Assembly (NCBI GenBank): GCA_015075745.1
Contig: JABTTW010000003.1
Coordinates: 62,001-126,000 of the forward strand
DNA: 64,000 nucleotides
Direction of reading: 5' to 3'
Source: Planctomycetia bacterium
GTDB taxonomy: Bacteria > Planctomycetota > Phycisphaerae > UBA1845 > UTPLA1
Below are positions 18,835-28,822 of the stretch, in pieces. Each line of letters starts with the position of its first letter. Positions within the stretch are counted from its first letter, which is position 1. A program made the translations under genes and the position numbers. The notes beneath the pieces are model-generated. The model was not told the origin of the DNA, did no database searches, and saw nothing but the letters and a program-made list of their open reading frames with translations.

Positions 18835-21126
18835 ATGACAAATCAGGCAACATCACCCAGACGGCTCAAGAGAATGTCGGGAAGGCGGGCATGCATGGCA
18901 TGTTCGGTGCTGAGCATGTTGATGCTGCTGCCGACCATGGGGCCGCAATGCATCGAGGAAGAATCAAACAACGATGCGCTGTCAGCGAATCTGCTTCGTC
19001 CGGGCGAGTTCGGGCTGGGAGACATCACGCCGGTCGGCGATCACGACTTCTATTTCACCGGGCCCGTTGTAACCGGTGATCTCGTTTTTGCCTGGGCCGA
19101 CTCAGTCGGCTCGGCGCCGAGCGTAACCATCGACCTGAATGTCTGGGCCAACGACGGAGCGACGCTGATTGAGTCGGACAACAACGATGGGCCGGTGTCC
19201 TCGGCGGTGGTCGCGGGAGCGATCGCTCCTCAGACCGGCAGCGTCTACTTCGAGGTGAATGAAGACGGCGACAACTCGGATCTCAACGACTACGAGCTTT
19301 ACCACGCCGTGGTCAACCCTGCTCTCTCGGCGAACGAAGTCGAGGGCAATAACTCGTCGGCATTCGCCAACATTATCTCCGCCCCGATCATGAACGGCAC
19401 CGTCGTCGACGGCAGCGGAGACGTGGACTTCTACCAGTTTCGCGCAACGGCCGGCGCGGTCGTCGCGGTCATCGTCGACCTCAACCCCGATGACGATGCG
19501 ACCAGCACCGATGCCGAGGTCCAGATACGAAATACCGACGGGGCCACGGTACTGGCCAATGGAGACAATGGAAACTCAGGAGCCTTTGCGGGCGACGCGG
19601 CAGGCGGAATCACTCTTGCGGCGGACGGCGTTTACTTCGTTCGCTTTAATGAGGGCACCGGCCCAACGGACTCCGAATATCGCTTTGTGCTGCTGGTCAA
19701 CGGCGTCGTCTACGTCGACACCGACGGCGACGGGATTCCGGACGCCGATGACAATTGCCCGCTCATCGCCAACATGGCGCAGCTTGATTCCGACGGTGAC
19801 GGCGTCGGCGACTCGTGCGACGGATGCCCGGCAGACGTCCTCAAGACCGCGCCCGGCGTCTGCGGTTGCGGTCAGCCCGATGCCGACGTGAACGGCGACG
19901 GCACGCCGGACTGCGGCCAGGGCGCCGATCAGATGCTCTCCACGACCGGCATCCTGCTGGTTCCGGACCTCACCAACAACCGCGTGATGGCGTTTGATCC
20001 GCAGGACGGCAAGCCGCTCGACGCGAACTTCATCCCGTCGGACCCGGCAAACCTGCCGCTTCCCTTCGCGGCGATCCTCGGACTCGACAACAACAGCATC
20101 CTGGTCTCCGACCAGACGGCCAACGTCGTTCAGCGCTATGACCTCAACGGAAACTACCTCGGCGTGTTTGCGCCGGCCGGTGGCGCCAACCCGGCAGTGA
20201 TGCAGCAGCCGTTCGGCATGGCAATCCGACCGAATGGAAACCTGCTCGTCGGTATCGGCAACGGCGGCAACGCCAACGCCGTCGCGGAGTTCGACGCGGG
20301 CGGCAACTTTGTCGGAAACTTCATCGCCCCGGGCGCCGGCGGCATCGTCGATCCGGCGGATATCCACTTCCGCCCCAACGGCAACGTGCTGCTGAGCGGC
20401 AGCGGCAGCTCGGCGATTCACGAGTATGACGCGACCGGCGCGTTCATCGCCAACTTCGACGCCATCACCGCCGTGCCCATGCAGCTCATCGAGCCGGGCG
20501 CCGTCATGGTCATCGATCAGTTGCTCGCGAACCGCGGCATCATGGAGTTCGCGAGCGGCGGTTCGTTCGTCGCCCACATTCCGGTGCAGAGACTGATGAT
20601 CTTCGCCGGCATCTACCGGCTCGGAAACGGAAACCTGCTGATTACGTCGTCAAACCTGATGGCCAATGCGACCGGCATCAGCATCCTGTCCGGCCTCAAG
20701 AACGGCGGCGTCTTTGAGGTGAATACCTCGGGCGCCCTGCTGCAGACGGAGATATCCGGCATGGGCGCGCAGTTCATCGAGTTCGCCCTGATCGATACCG
20801 ACGGTGACGGAATCGGCGACGCGGCAGACGGCTGCCCGGCCGATCCGGCGAAGACCAGCCCCGGCGTCTGCGGCTGCGGCACGCCGGATGCCGACACCGA
20901 CGGCGACACGGTGCCTGATTGTCTCGACGTCTGTCCGGCCGGCGACGACACGGTCGACGCCAACGGCAACGGCATTCCGGATTGCACGGAAGCCATCGTT
21001 CCGCCGCTGCCGGTCCCAGTGCCGGTCCCCGGCTGCTGTGCACCGGGCGTGTTCCCAATGGTCGGCATGTTCATGCCGGCGTGTTTGATCGGCTGGCGGT
21101 TGAAGCGACGGTCACGGCGCCGCTGA
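18835..21126 (+). CDS. Large secreted protein with PPC-like, thrombospondin type-3 and beta-propeller regions
   Basis: Predicted exported protein of 763 aa. The N-terminus has basic residues, then a hydrophobic stretch ([13 protein letters not shown]). Two regions resembling bacterial pre-peptidase C-terminal domains follow (about 40-165 and 165-290), each with DxDFYxF. Residues about 292-335 are Asp-rich TSP3 calcium repeats ([18 protein letters not shown]), 360-650 are NHL-like propeller repeats ([14 protein letters not shown]), and 653-720 are TSP3 again. It ends in a Cys-Cys motif, a hydrophobic helix and RRSRRR, like a C-terminal sorting tail. AAGGAGA sits 7 nt before the ATG, and a strong terminator follows. 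The function is probably structural or adhesive at the cell surface. Confidence 0.8.
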   Translation: MTNQATSPRRLKRMSGRRACMACSVLSMLMLLPTMGPQCIEEESNNDALSANLLRPGEFGLGDITPVGDHDFYFTGPVVTGDLVFAWADSVGSAPSVTIDLNVWANDGATLIESDNNDGPVSSAVVAGAIAPQTGSVYFEVNEDGDNSDLNDYELYHAVVNPALSANEVEGNNSSAFANIISAPIMNGTVVDGSGDVDFYQFRATAGAVVAVIVDLNPDDDATSTDAEVQIRNTDGATVLANGDNGNSGAFAGDAAGGITLAADGVYFVRFNEGTGPTDSEYRFVLLVNGVVYVDTDGDGIPDADDNCPLIANMAQLDSDGDGVGDSCDGCPADVLKTAPGVCGCGQPDADVNGDGTPDCGQGADQMLSTTGILLVPDLTNNRVMAFDPQDGKPLDANFIPSDPANLPLPFAAILGLDNNSILVSDQTANVVQRYDLNGNYLGVFAPAGGANPAVMQQPFGMAIRPNGNLLVGIGNGGNANAVAEFDAGGNFVGNFIAPGAGGIVDPADIHFRPNGNVLLSGSGSSAIHEYDATGAFIANFDAITAVPMQLIEPGAVMVIDQLLANRGIMEFASGGSFVAHIPVQRLMIFAGIYRLGNGNLLITSSNLMANATGISILSGLKNGGVFEVNTSGALLQTEISGMGAQFIEFALIDTDGDGIGDAADGCPADPAKTSPGVCGCGTPDADTDGDTVPDCLDVCPAGDDTVDANGNGIPDCTEAIVPPLPVPVPVPGCCAPGVFPMVGMFMPACLIGWRLKRRSRRR

Positions 21127-21157
21127 TCGCGAACGATCGGATGATGTGATTCTCAAT

Positions 21158-21196
21158 GGAGCCCATCGCGCACCGCGCGGTGGGCTCCTCTTTTTC
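21158..21196 (+). terminator. Rho-independent terminator
   Basis: A 14-bp stem (one G-U pair) at 21158-21171 and 21175-21188, a 3-nt loop, then TCTTTTTC. It lies 32 nt after the stop of the 763-aa secreted protein. Confidence 0.88.
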
Positions 21197-21212
21197 TAAG
21201 GAGCGGAGATCG

Positions 21213-24200
21213 TCAGGACTCGGACTCCGTTGCCGCGGTCTGAAGCACCTTCGCCAGTTGCTCGCCGTGGACCTGGTCATTCGTGCGAAACCAGAACGAA
21301 AGCTCCGCGCCGCTCGAGCCCGGCCTGGCGAATTGCTGCCTCATGCCGAGGTGTTCCACCTGTGTGGGCGTGAGCTTGCCGCGCGGGACATTCACGTCCA
21401 CGCGAATCGACTCGCCCTGATGGGTGATGATCTTTCCGATGCGCCGGCCCGACTCGGTGAGCAACTCCACGAAGACCTTGCCGCTCCAGTCGATCTTCAC
21501 CCGCGGCACGGCCTTGGATGCCCGGCCGATGAAGGCCATCAGCTCCACCGGCTTCCACTGCTTGGGCTGGGTGAGCGGAACACACTGTTGGGAGAGATGC
21601 CACGCCTTTCCGTCCACCTTCCACGGGGCGACGGCTTTCTTGTCGGTCGCCATGTCGGCAAGATGCTTCAGGTAACTGCCCACCGCCTTCTTGAGAAATG
21701 CGCGAAAGGCCGGCGTGGCGATTTCCTTCTTGTCGTGCACCGTGATGCGAACCTGATCCATGCCCTCACGAGGCGGACGAAATTGTACCCGGGAGGCCTG
21801 GCCGTAGGCATGAACGTCCTCACGATCGTCCAGCGGCTTTAGGCCCAGGCTCTTCGACAGCGCAGACTCCTGGAAGCATCCCTCGGGAATCCGGAAGTAG
21901 AGGTCCAGCAACCACCGGCCGCCGGTCAGCGCGTGCAGGAACCATTGCACCGACGACTGCGCGACGCCCCTGGGCGACTTGCCGACGATCTCCACGCGCG
22001 CCCGATCGTTCCAATCCGTCGGTTGCAATTTGCCCTTGCCCAGCTTTTCAATCTCGCGCACGACGAACTGAAGGGCCGCGCCTTCCCATTCGACTGTCTT
22101 GCCCTCGCGACTGAGTCGCTGCTGGATGTGCCACTTCTCGCCGTCGAGCTCCCACGGCATCTTCGCCGGACCGGCATCTGTCTTGACGGCCTTTTCGACA
22201 TTCAGCTCTTTTGCCGCGGCCTTCTTCGGGTCGAAGACCTCGCGCGCACTGCGCGGCCCGGCAGCCAGAACCTTCCTCAACAATCGCCCGGTATGCGAGG
22301 CCGTCACCGCCGCAATGTCCTCGGGTGTTCCCTCGGCCACGATGCGGCCGCCCTCGTCGCCGGCCTCGGGCCCCAGGTCGATCACCCAGTCCGCCGTCTT
22401 GATGACGTCGAGATTGTGCTCGACCAGAATCACGGTGTTACCCATGTCGGCGAAGCGGTGCAGGACATCGAGCAGTTTGCGCAGGTCGTCAAAGTGCAGG
22501 CCGGTCGTCGGCTCGTCGAGGATGTAGACCGTCTTGCCGGTCGATGGTCTCGCCAGTTCGGCGCCGAGCTTCAATCGCTGCGCCTCACCGCCGGAGAGCG
22601 TCGGCGCGCTTTGCCCAAGCGGGAGGTACCCGAGCCCCACGTCTTCCAGCGTCTGCAGGAGTCGCCGCACCTTGGGCACGTTGGCGAACAGCTCCTTCGC
22701 CTCGCTGATCGACATGGATAAGACGTCGGCGATGCTCTTTCCCTTGTAGCGCACTTCCAATGTCTCGCGCTGGTAGCGCGTTCCGCCGCAGGTTTCGCAC
22801 GGCACCCATACGTCGGGCAGGAAGTGCATCTCGTGACACACCTGCCCAAGCCCCTCGCAGTCGTCGCAACGGCCGCCGGCGCGATTGAAGGAGAACCGAT
22901 TGACCGTGTAACCGCGAACGCGACTGTCGGGCAGTCTGGCGAAGACCTCGCGCATCACGTCGAAGACGCCGCAGTAGGTCGCCGGGTTTGACAGCGGCGA
23001 ATTGCCGATCGGCTGCTGATCGACGTTGATGACCTTGTCGACGAGGTCGAGCCCCTTGATTTCATCGTGCGCACCGGGCGACAATCGCGCGCGATGCAGC
23101 CTCGACGCAAGGGCCGGATAGAGAATTTCGCTGATCAGCGACGACTTGCCCGATCCGGAGACGCCGGTGACGCAGGTCAGCTTGCCGAGCGGAATGGCGA
23201 TATCGACGCCCTTGAGATTGTTCTGTCGCGGGCCGACGACCGTAAGAAACTTCGTCTCCTCCGCTTTCTCTGGCTGGCCGACGGGCCCGGCCATTTTCCG
23301 CCGGGGCACGACGGACTCATCCGGGATGATCTCGACGCGATCGAATGCCGGGATGGTGACACCGCGCCGATTTGTCGGCACCGCAACCGCCGCACCTCCT
23401 GAAAGGTACTGGCCGGTCAGTGATTCCTTGACCCGTCCAACCGCCTTCGGAGTGCCCGATGCGACGACGTCTCCGCCGAGGGCGCCGGCGCCAGGGCCGA
23501 AGTCGATGAGGTGATCCGCCGCCTCGATCACCTCCCGATCGTGCTCGACCATCAGCAGCGTGTTGCCCAGATCGCGCAGCTTGCAAAGGGCGGCGATCAG
23601 TCGGGCATTGTCTCGCGGGTGCAGGCCGATGGTCGGCTCGTCGAGCACGTACAGGACACCGGTCAGACCGCTGCCGATCTGCGAGGCGAGTCGTATCCGC
23701 TGCGACTCTCCGCCGGAAAGCGTCGGGGCGCTGCGCGACAGCGACAGATAGTGCAGTCCGACGTCGAGGAGAAAGCGCAGTCGCGATCGGATCTCGTGCA
23801 AGAGCTCACCGGCGATCTTTGTCTGCCGCCGATCGAGCTTCATCGAATCGAAATACTTCGCCGCCTCGCCCAGCGGCATTTCGCAGACCTGCGTGATCGT
23901 CCTGCCGGCCAGCCGCGCCGCGGCCGACTCGGGATTGATGCGACCGCCGGCGCACGACTGACAGGGCACGTCGGTGACCAGGTCCTGCATCAGCGAGCGA
24001 TAGTGCCACGACACGCGCGTCGCCTCGTCGATGGCCGGGAAGAAGCCTTTCCACTGGAAACGCAGCCCGCGCGAGTGCGGCGTCGGCTCCGCCTCGATCC
24101 ATTGGTCGCCGAGCCCCCACAGCAGGGCGTGCTTTTGCTCTGCAGTCAGATCGGTGAGCGGCGTGGTCAGCTCGAACCCGATGGCCCGGGCGAGGGATGC

Positions 24201-26339
24201 GAGCATCGCCTTGAGAATCGGCCGCTTGCCGACCTGCTCCCAGCCGCTGATCGCGCCGGAGAGAATCGACGCCCCCGGCTTGACGATGATGCTGTCGGCG
24301 CTGGTGCCCCGCTGGATGCCAAGGCCTTCGCACTTCTGACACCACCCTAGTCGGGCATTGAAGCTGAAGTGATGCGGCGTGAGCGGCTCGTAACTGGTTC
24401 CGCACTTGTCGCAGGAGAGGTGCTGACTGAATCGCGCCGACGTCGCCTTCTCCCCCTCCTCAGCCGGCGCGACGATCATCACCCCCTGCCCCATCGCCAG
24501 ACAATGCTCGATAGACTCGGCGATGCGCCCGCGCGCCGCCGATTGAATTGATACGCGATCGACAACCCACTCCACGTCATGCTTGCGCTTGGCGTCGATC
24601 TTCGGGATCGTCGCTAACTCAACAACGTGCCCGTCAATGCGTGCCCGGATGTATCCCTGCGACTTGCCGCGCTCCAGGACCTGTTGCCACGTCTCCCCCT
24701 GGCCCAGATCGATCGGCGCGCACAAGAGCCACCGGCTTCCGGCGGGCAGCGCCATCAACTTGTCGACGATCTCATCGCTGGTCTGCGTGCCGATCGGCAA
24801 CCGGCATTTCGGGCAGTGCGGGGTCGCCACGCGCGCCCAAAGGACGCGCATGTAATCGTAGATTTCCGTCACCGTGCCGACCGTCGATCGCGGGCTCTTC
24901 GACGCCGCCTGTTGTTCGATGGCGATGGCCGGCTGGAGGCCGTAGATGTGATCGACCTTTGGCTTTTGTAGCTGGCCGAGGAACTGCCGCGCGTAGGCGG
25001 AGAGCGATTCGACGTAGCGCCGCTGTCCCTCGGTGTAGACGGTATCGATGGCGAAGCTCGTCTTGCCGCTGCCCGAGACGCCGCTGCACACCGTTATCGC
25101 GCCGCGCGGGATGTGCACCGTCACGTCGCGCAGGTTGTGCTCTTTCGCGCCGACGACGTTGATACCCGGCGTGGAAAATTGGGCGTTAATCGTAGCGCCC
25201 TTCCGATCGCGCTTGCGCGAAACCGAGCTCTCGACGTTTGAACTCGCCTGTCGCTTGCTCTTCCCGTTCGTCTTCCTGATGCCCAGCACATCTGCCAATG
25301 CCTGACCCGTGTAAGAATTCTCGCATCTCGCGACCTCCTCCGGCGTGCCTTCAACGACGATGAACCCCCCCGCCTCGCCGCCCTCGGGGCCCAGGTCGAT
25401 CACCCAGTCCGCCGTCTTCACCACGTCCAGATTGTGTTCGACGACGAGCACGGTGTTGCCCGCATCGACGAAGCCGTGCAGCACGGCGAGCAGTCGACGG
25501 ATGTCTTCGAAGTGCAGACCGGTCGTCGGTTCGTCGAGGATGTAAAGCGTTCGCCCGGTGGAGCGCTTCACCAGTTCGCGGGCCAGCTTGATGCGCTGCG
25601 CCTCGCCGCCGGACAGCGTCGTGCTGGACTGGCCGAGTTTGAGATAGTCGAGGCCGACTTCGTGCAGCGTGGCCAGCATGCCGCGAATCTTGGGGATGGC
25701 CTCGAAGTGAGCCAGCGCCTCCTGCACGTCCATGTTCAGCACGTCGGAGATCGTCCGGCCCTTGTAGAGAATCTGAAGCGTCTCACGGTTGAAGCGCTTG
25801 CCCTGACAGACCGGGCACGTCACCCAGATGTCGGCGAGAAAATCCATCTCGACGCGGTTGGAGCCGTTGCCCTCGCAGGCCTCGCATCGACCGCCGGACT
25901 TGTCGCCGGTCGGCACGTTGAAGGAGAATCGCCCGCGCGCGTAACCGCGCACCTTGCTGTCCGGCAGCTTCGCGAAGAGATCGCGTATCTCGTCGAAGAC
26001 CTTGATGTAAGTCGCGGGGTTGCTGCGCGGGGTGCGGCCGATCGGGGATTGGTCGATGTCGATGATCTTGTCGAGATGCTCGTGGCCGGTGATCGCATCA
26101 TGCGCGCCGGGATTTGCGCTCTCCGCCCCGTTGAGCAGCATGACGAGTTTCTCGCGGAGGATGTCGTTGACCAGCGAACTCTTCCCGCTGCCGGAAACGC
26201 CGGTCACGCAGACGAAGCGGCCGAGCGGGATGTCGACGGTGATGTTCTTGAGATTGTTATGCCGCGCGCCGCGCACGGCGAGCCAGGCATGCTCGGATCG
26301 CTGCGGTTCCATTGCTTGGTCGCGGGCACGACGTTTCAT
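21213..26339 (-). CDS. uvrA: Giant UvrA-family protein: UvrA C-half, full UvrA and a duplicated C-terminal domain
   Basis: Protein of 1,708 aa holding three UvrA ATPase modules. Residues about 10-345 are the C-terminal half of a UvrA (Walker A GVSGSGKSS near 47, zinc-binding CEAC...CPVC, signature LSGGEAQR near 240, then LDEPTTGL). Residues about 400-1340 are a complete second UvrA (Walker A near 420 and near 1,060, Cys pairs CPKC, CDKC and CQKC, two signatures). Residues about 1,360-1,708 are unrelated to UvrA and contain two copies of a domain opening PWxxDGxxWH. All ATPase motifs look intact. The ATG at 26339 overlaps the stop of the cysK remnant (ATGA). The missing first N-half is encoded upstream at 26794-28728. 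Probable role: nucleotide excision repair damage sensor. Confidence 0.88.
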   Translation of the reverse strand: MKRRARDQAMEPQRSEHAWLAVRGARHNNLKNITVDIPLGRFVCVTGVSGSGKSSLVNDILREKLVMLLNGAESANPGAHDAITGHEHLDKIIDIDQSPIGRTPRSNPATYIKVFDEIRDLFAKLPDSKVRGYARGRFSFNVPTGDKSGGRCEACEGNGSNRVEMDFLADIWVTCPVCQGKRFNRETLQILYKGRTISDVLNMDVQEALAHFEAIPKIRGMLATLHEVGLDYLKLGQSSTTLSGGEAQRIKLARELVKRSTGRTLYILDEPTTGLHFEDIRRLLAVLHGFVDAGNTVLVVEHNLDVVKTADWVIDLGPEGGEAGGFIVVEGTPEEVARCENSYTGQALADVLGIRKTNGKSKRQASSNVESSVSRKRDRKGATINAQFSTPGINVVGAKEHNLRDVTVHIPRGAITVCSGVSGSGKTSFAIDTVYTEGQRRYVESLSAYARQFLGQLQKPKVDHIYGLQPAIAIEQQAASKSPRSTVGTVTEIYDYMRVLWARVATPHCPKCRLPIGTQTSDEIVDKLMALPAGSRWLLCAPIDLGQGETWQQVLERGKSQGYIRARIDGHVVELATIPKIDAKRKHDVEWVVDRVSIQSAARGRIAESIEHCLAMGQGVMIVAPAEEGEKATSARFSQHLSCDKCGTSYEPLTPHHFSFNARLGWCQKCEGLGIQRGTSADSIIVKPGASILSGAISGWEQVGKRPILKAMLASLARAIGFELTTPLTDLTAEQKHALLWGLGDQWIEAEPTPHSRGLRFQWKGFFPAIDEATRVSWHYRSLMQDLVTDVPCQSCAGGRINPESAAARLAGRTITQVCEMPLGEAAKYFDSMKLDRRQTKIAGELLHEIRSRLRFLLDVGLHYLSLSRSAPTLSGGESQRIRLASQIGSGLTGVLYVLDEPTIGLHPRDNARLIAALCKLRDLGNTLLMVEHDREVIEAADHLIDFGPGAGALGGDVVASGTPKAVGRVKESLTGQYLSGGAAVAVPTNRRGVTIPAFDRVEIIPDESVVPRRKMAGPVGQPEKAEETKFLTVVGPRQNNLKGVDIAIPLGKLTCVTGVSGSGKSSLISEILYPALASRLHRARLSPGAHDEIKGLDLVDKVINVDQQPIGNSPLSNPATYCGVFDVMREVFARLPDSRVRGYTVNRFSFNRAGGRCDDCEGLGQVCHEMHFLPDVWVPCETCGGTRYQRETLEVRYKGKSIADVLSMSISEAKELFANVPKVRRLLQTLEDVGLGYLPLGQSAPTLSGGEAQRLKLGAELARPSTGKTVYILDEPTTGLHFDDLRKLLDVLHRFADMGNTVILVEHNLDVIKTADWVIDLGPEAGDEGGRIVAEGTPEDIAAVTASHTGRLLRKVLAAGPRSAREVFDPKKAAAKELNVEKAVKTDAGPAKMPWELDGEKWHIQQRLSREGKTVEWEGAALQFVVREIEKLGKGKLQPTDWNDRARVEIVGKSPRGVAQSSVQWFLHALTGGRWLLDLYFRIPEGCFQESALSKSLGLKPLDDREDVHAYGQASRVQFRPPREGMDQVRITVHDKKEIATPAFRAFLKKAVGSYLKHLADMATDKKAVAPWKVDGKAWHLSQQCVPLTQPKQWKPVELMAFIGRASKAVPRVKIDWSGKVFVELLTESGRRIGKIITHQGESIRVDVNVPRGKLTPTQVEHLGMRQQFARPGSSGAELSFWFRTNDQVHGEQLAKVLQTAATESES

Positions 26340-26797
26340 GGGCGAGCTTCGACTTCCGTTCCTTGTTTTGGCCGACGATAGACGTCGGTACTCAGGTACT
26401 TCAAACCTGAATCGATCATCAATGTCACGACATGCCCTTTGGGCCCGAGTTTGCGACCGACTTGGATCGCCGCCAGCACGTTGGCCCCGGACGATGTCCC
26501 GGCGAAGAGGCCCTCCTCGCGCGCAAGGCGGCGCGTCATCTCCTTCGCGTCGGAGGTCGAGACGGGAATGATCGAATCCACGAGGCCCGGCTCCCACAGG
26601 GGCGGCGTGTAGCCGATGCCCACGCCTTCGATCTTGTGCGGACCGGGCTGTCCGCCCGAGAGCACGGCGGACTCGGCCGGCTCGACGGCGACGAACCGAA
26701 CGTCGGGCTTGTGACGCTTCAGCACCGTCGCCACGCCGCGAAGCTGCACGAACGACGTGTTACCGATTGCCTCCAGGATGTTGCTTCGCATGATCAC
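26336..26797 (-). pseudogene. Cysteine synthase remnant with catalytic core deleted
   Basis: Open frame of 153 aa whose first 20 residues match the start of CysK/CysM (NILEAIGNTSFVQL; the family has IGNTPLVRL) and whose remainder matches the C-terminal half (VEPAESAVLSGGQPGPHKIEG, GLFAGTSSGANVLAA, LKYLSTDVY). About 160 central residues are missing, including the PLP-binding lysine, the asparagine loop and the GTGGT phosphate loop, so it cannot be an active cysteine synthase. The frame is preserved across the join. It starts with GTG overlapping the stop of the upstream UvrA half (GTGA) and ends overlapping the start of the next UvrA (ATGA). It could be a decayed gene or a retained coupling peptide. 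Confidence 0.82.
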
Positions 26798-28728
26798 TGA
26801 GCGCCCTTCGCCGCGCGCTTTTTGCGGCCGGTGGAACTCCGCACCACCGGTCGCCGCGCCTTCGGCACCTCGATCTCTCTCCTGCCGCTCAAGTATTGCC
26901 CGGTCAGCGACCGCTCGCTTTTCGCGATGTCGTCCATCGTCCCCTGCACGACCACCTCCCCGCCGCGCACACCGGGCCCCGGGCCGAAGTCCACGATCTC
27001 GTCGGCAGCGCGCATGGTCGCCTCGTCATGCTCGACGACGATGAGCGTATTGCCCATGTCGCGCAGGGTCAGCAGACTCTCCAGCAGCATCTCATTATCC
27101 CGCGGGTGCAATCCGATCGACGGCTCGTCCAGCACGTACAACACGCCGACGAGCCCCGCGCCGATCTGCCCGGCCAGGCGAATGCGCTGAAGCTCGCCGC
27201 CGGAAAGCGTCGGGGCCGTGCGATCCAGCGCGAGGTAGTGCAACCCCACCTTCATCAGAAACTCCAGCCGCGTGCGCAGCTCCTTGAGCACTTCCTCGGC
27301 CACGATGGCCTGCACCGGCGTGAGCTTCAGATTCGCCAGTGTCTCCCCCGCCGACGCGACGGACATCGCGCACAATTCGTGAATATTCGGGCCGCCATTC
27401 TTGCCCGCGGCAATCGGAATGCGCACCCCCATCGCCTGGCGATTGAGCCGCGACCCCCGGCACTCCGGGCACGGCCCGCGCCGCATGTATTTCTCGTAGT
27501 ACTCGCGGACGAACGCCGCCTTCGCCTTGCGATACTTGTCGCGCAGTTCGGCGATGACGCCTTCGAAGGTGCCGCCGTGCATCCACAGACCGCCGGACCA
27601 TCGCCACTCGTAGGTGATGTGTCGATCGCCGGTCCCATGGAGCAGGGCATCGCGGGCCTTCTTCGGCAGGTCCTTCCACGGTTTGCGAATGTCAAACCCG
27701 ACCGCCCTGGCTACGCCGTCGTAAATATGACGCCGCCACTTGCCGACCTTCGTCCGCATCGGCGCGACACAAGGCGCGTAAAAATTCAGCTTGGGATCGG
27801 GCACCAGTAACTCGGGATCGAAGTCGATCAATTCCCCCAGCCCGTCGCATCGCAGGCACATGCCCGTCGGCGAATTAAAGGAGAAAAGCTGCGGCGTCGG
27901 CGGCTCGAACGAGATGTTGCACTGGGTGCAGGCGTACTTCGAGGAAAAGACCTTTTCGCCGGCCTCGGAACGCTTCCCGCCCGGCTTGCCTTCGACCTTT
28001 CCGGCATCCGGCGCGACGATGAGCGTCCCTGCCCCGACGCGAAGCGCGCTTTCCACCGCCTCGGCCAGTCGCGGCCGCACCTTCTCATCGAGCGTCAACC
28101 GATCGATCACCACTTCAATGTCGTGGCGGCGGTTCTTCTGAAGCGCCAAGTCCTCGCGCAGGGTGACGACCTCCCCATCCACCCGGGCCCGCACGTAGCC
28201 CGCCCGAAGCAGGTCATCGAACAAATCGCGGAACTCGCCCTTCTGCCCCCGGGCAACCGGAGCGAGCATCAAAACGCGCGACGACTCGCCCCCGAAGGCG
28301 GCAAGTATCCCCGCGGTGATCTGCTCGCGCGACTGCGCCGTGATCGGCCGGGCGCACTGCGTGCAATGCTGCGTGCCGATCCGCGCGAACAACACGCGCA
28401 GGAAATCGTAAATCGCCGTGATCGTCCCCACCGTCGATCGCGGGTTCCAGCCGGTCGTCTTCTGCTGAATGGCGATGGACGGCGAAAGCCCGGTGATCTG
28501 ATCGCAGTCGGGCTTTTGCATCTGGCCCATGAATTGCCGGGCGTATGACGAAAGCGACTCAACATAGCGCCGCTGCCCCTCGGCGTAAAGCGTGTCGAAG
28601 GCCAGACTGCTCTTGCCGCTCCCCGAGACGCCGGTGAAGACGATCAGCTTCCCGCGCGGCAGGGTGAGCGAGACCGAGCGCAGGTTATGCTCCCGCGCAT
28701 TTTTGATTTCAATCGTGGTGGGTTCCAT
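26794..28728 (-). CDS. uvrA: UvrA N-terminal half (separate protein)
   Basis: Protein of 644 aa equal to the first ATPase module of UvrA. Visible: Walker A GVSGSGKSSLAFDTLY followed by the UvrA-specific EGQRRYVESLSSYARQF, zinc ligands CTQC (twice) and CLRC, signature LSGGELQRIRLA, Walker B VLYVLDEPSIGLHPRDN and the switch histidine VEHD. It stops after TGQYLSG and a basic tail, exactly where UvrA normally continues into its second ATPase half; that half opens the 1,708-aa protein, separated only by the cysK remnant. Start MEPTTIEI at 28728 is the conserved UvrA N-terminus. Together with its neighbour it would make a four-ATPase tandem UvrA. Confidence 0.9.
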   Translation of the reverse strand: MEPTTIEIKNAREHNLRSVSLTLPRGKLIVFTGVSGSGKSSLAFDTLYAEGQRRYVESLSSYARQFMGQMQKPDCDQITGLSPSIAIQQKTTGWNPRSTVGTITAIYDFLRVLFARIGTQHCTQCARPITAQSREQITAGILAAFGGESSRVLMLAPVARGQKGEFRDLFDDLLRAGYVRARVDGEVVTLREDLALQKNRRHDIEVVIDRLTLDEKVRPRLAEAVESALRVGAGTLIVAPDAGKVEGKPGGKRSEAGEKVFSSKYACTQCNISFEPPTPQLFSFNSPTGMCLRCDGLGELIDFDPELLVPDPKLNFYAPCVAPMRTKVGKWRRHIYDGVARAVGFDIRKPWKDLPKKARDALLHGTGDRHITYEWRWSGGLWMHGGTFEGVIAELRDKYRKAKAAFVREYYEKYMRRGPCPECRGSRLNRQAMGVRIPIAAGKNGGPNIHELCAMSVASAGETLANLKLTPVQAIVAEEVLKELRTRLEFLMKVGLHYLALDRTAPTLSGGELQRIRLAGQIGAGLVGVLYVLDEPSIGLHPRDNEMLLESLLTLRDMGNTLIVVEHDEATMRAADEIVDFGPGPGVRGGEVVVQGTMDDIAKSERSLTGQYLSGRREIEVPKARRPVVRSSTGRKKRAAKGAQ

Positions 28729-28822
28729 CGGTGCGCCGCTAAGTCCCTCCGTGGCGCTATTGTAGGCGCGTCCGAACGAACGTCGAACCGCGTGTAGCCG
28801 AAACGGAAACGGGCCGCGCTCG

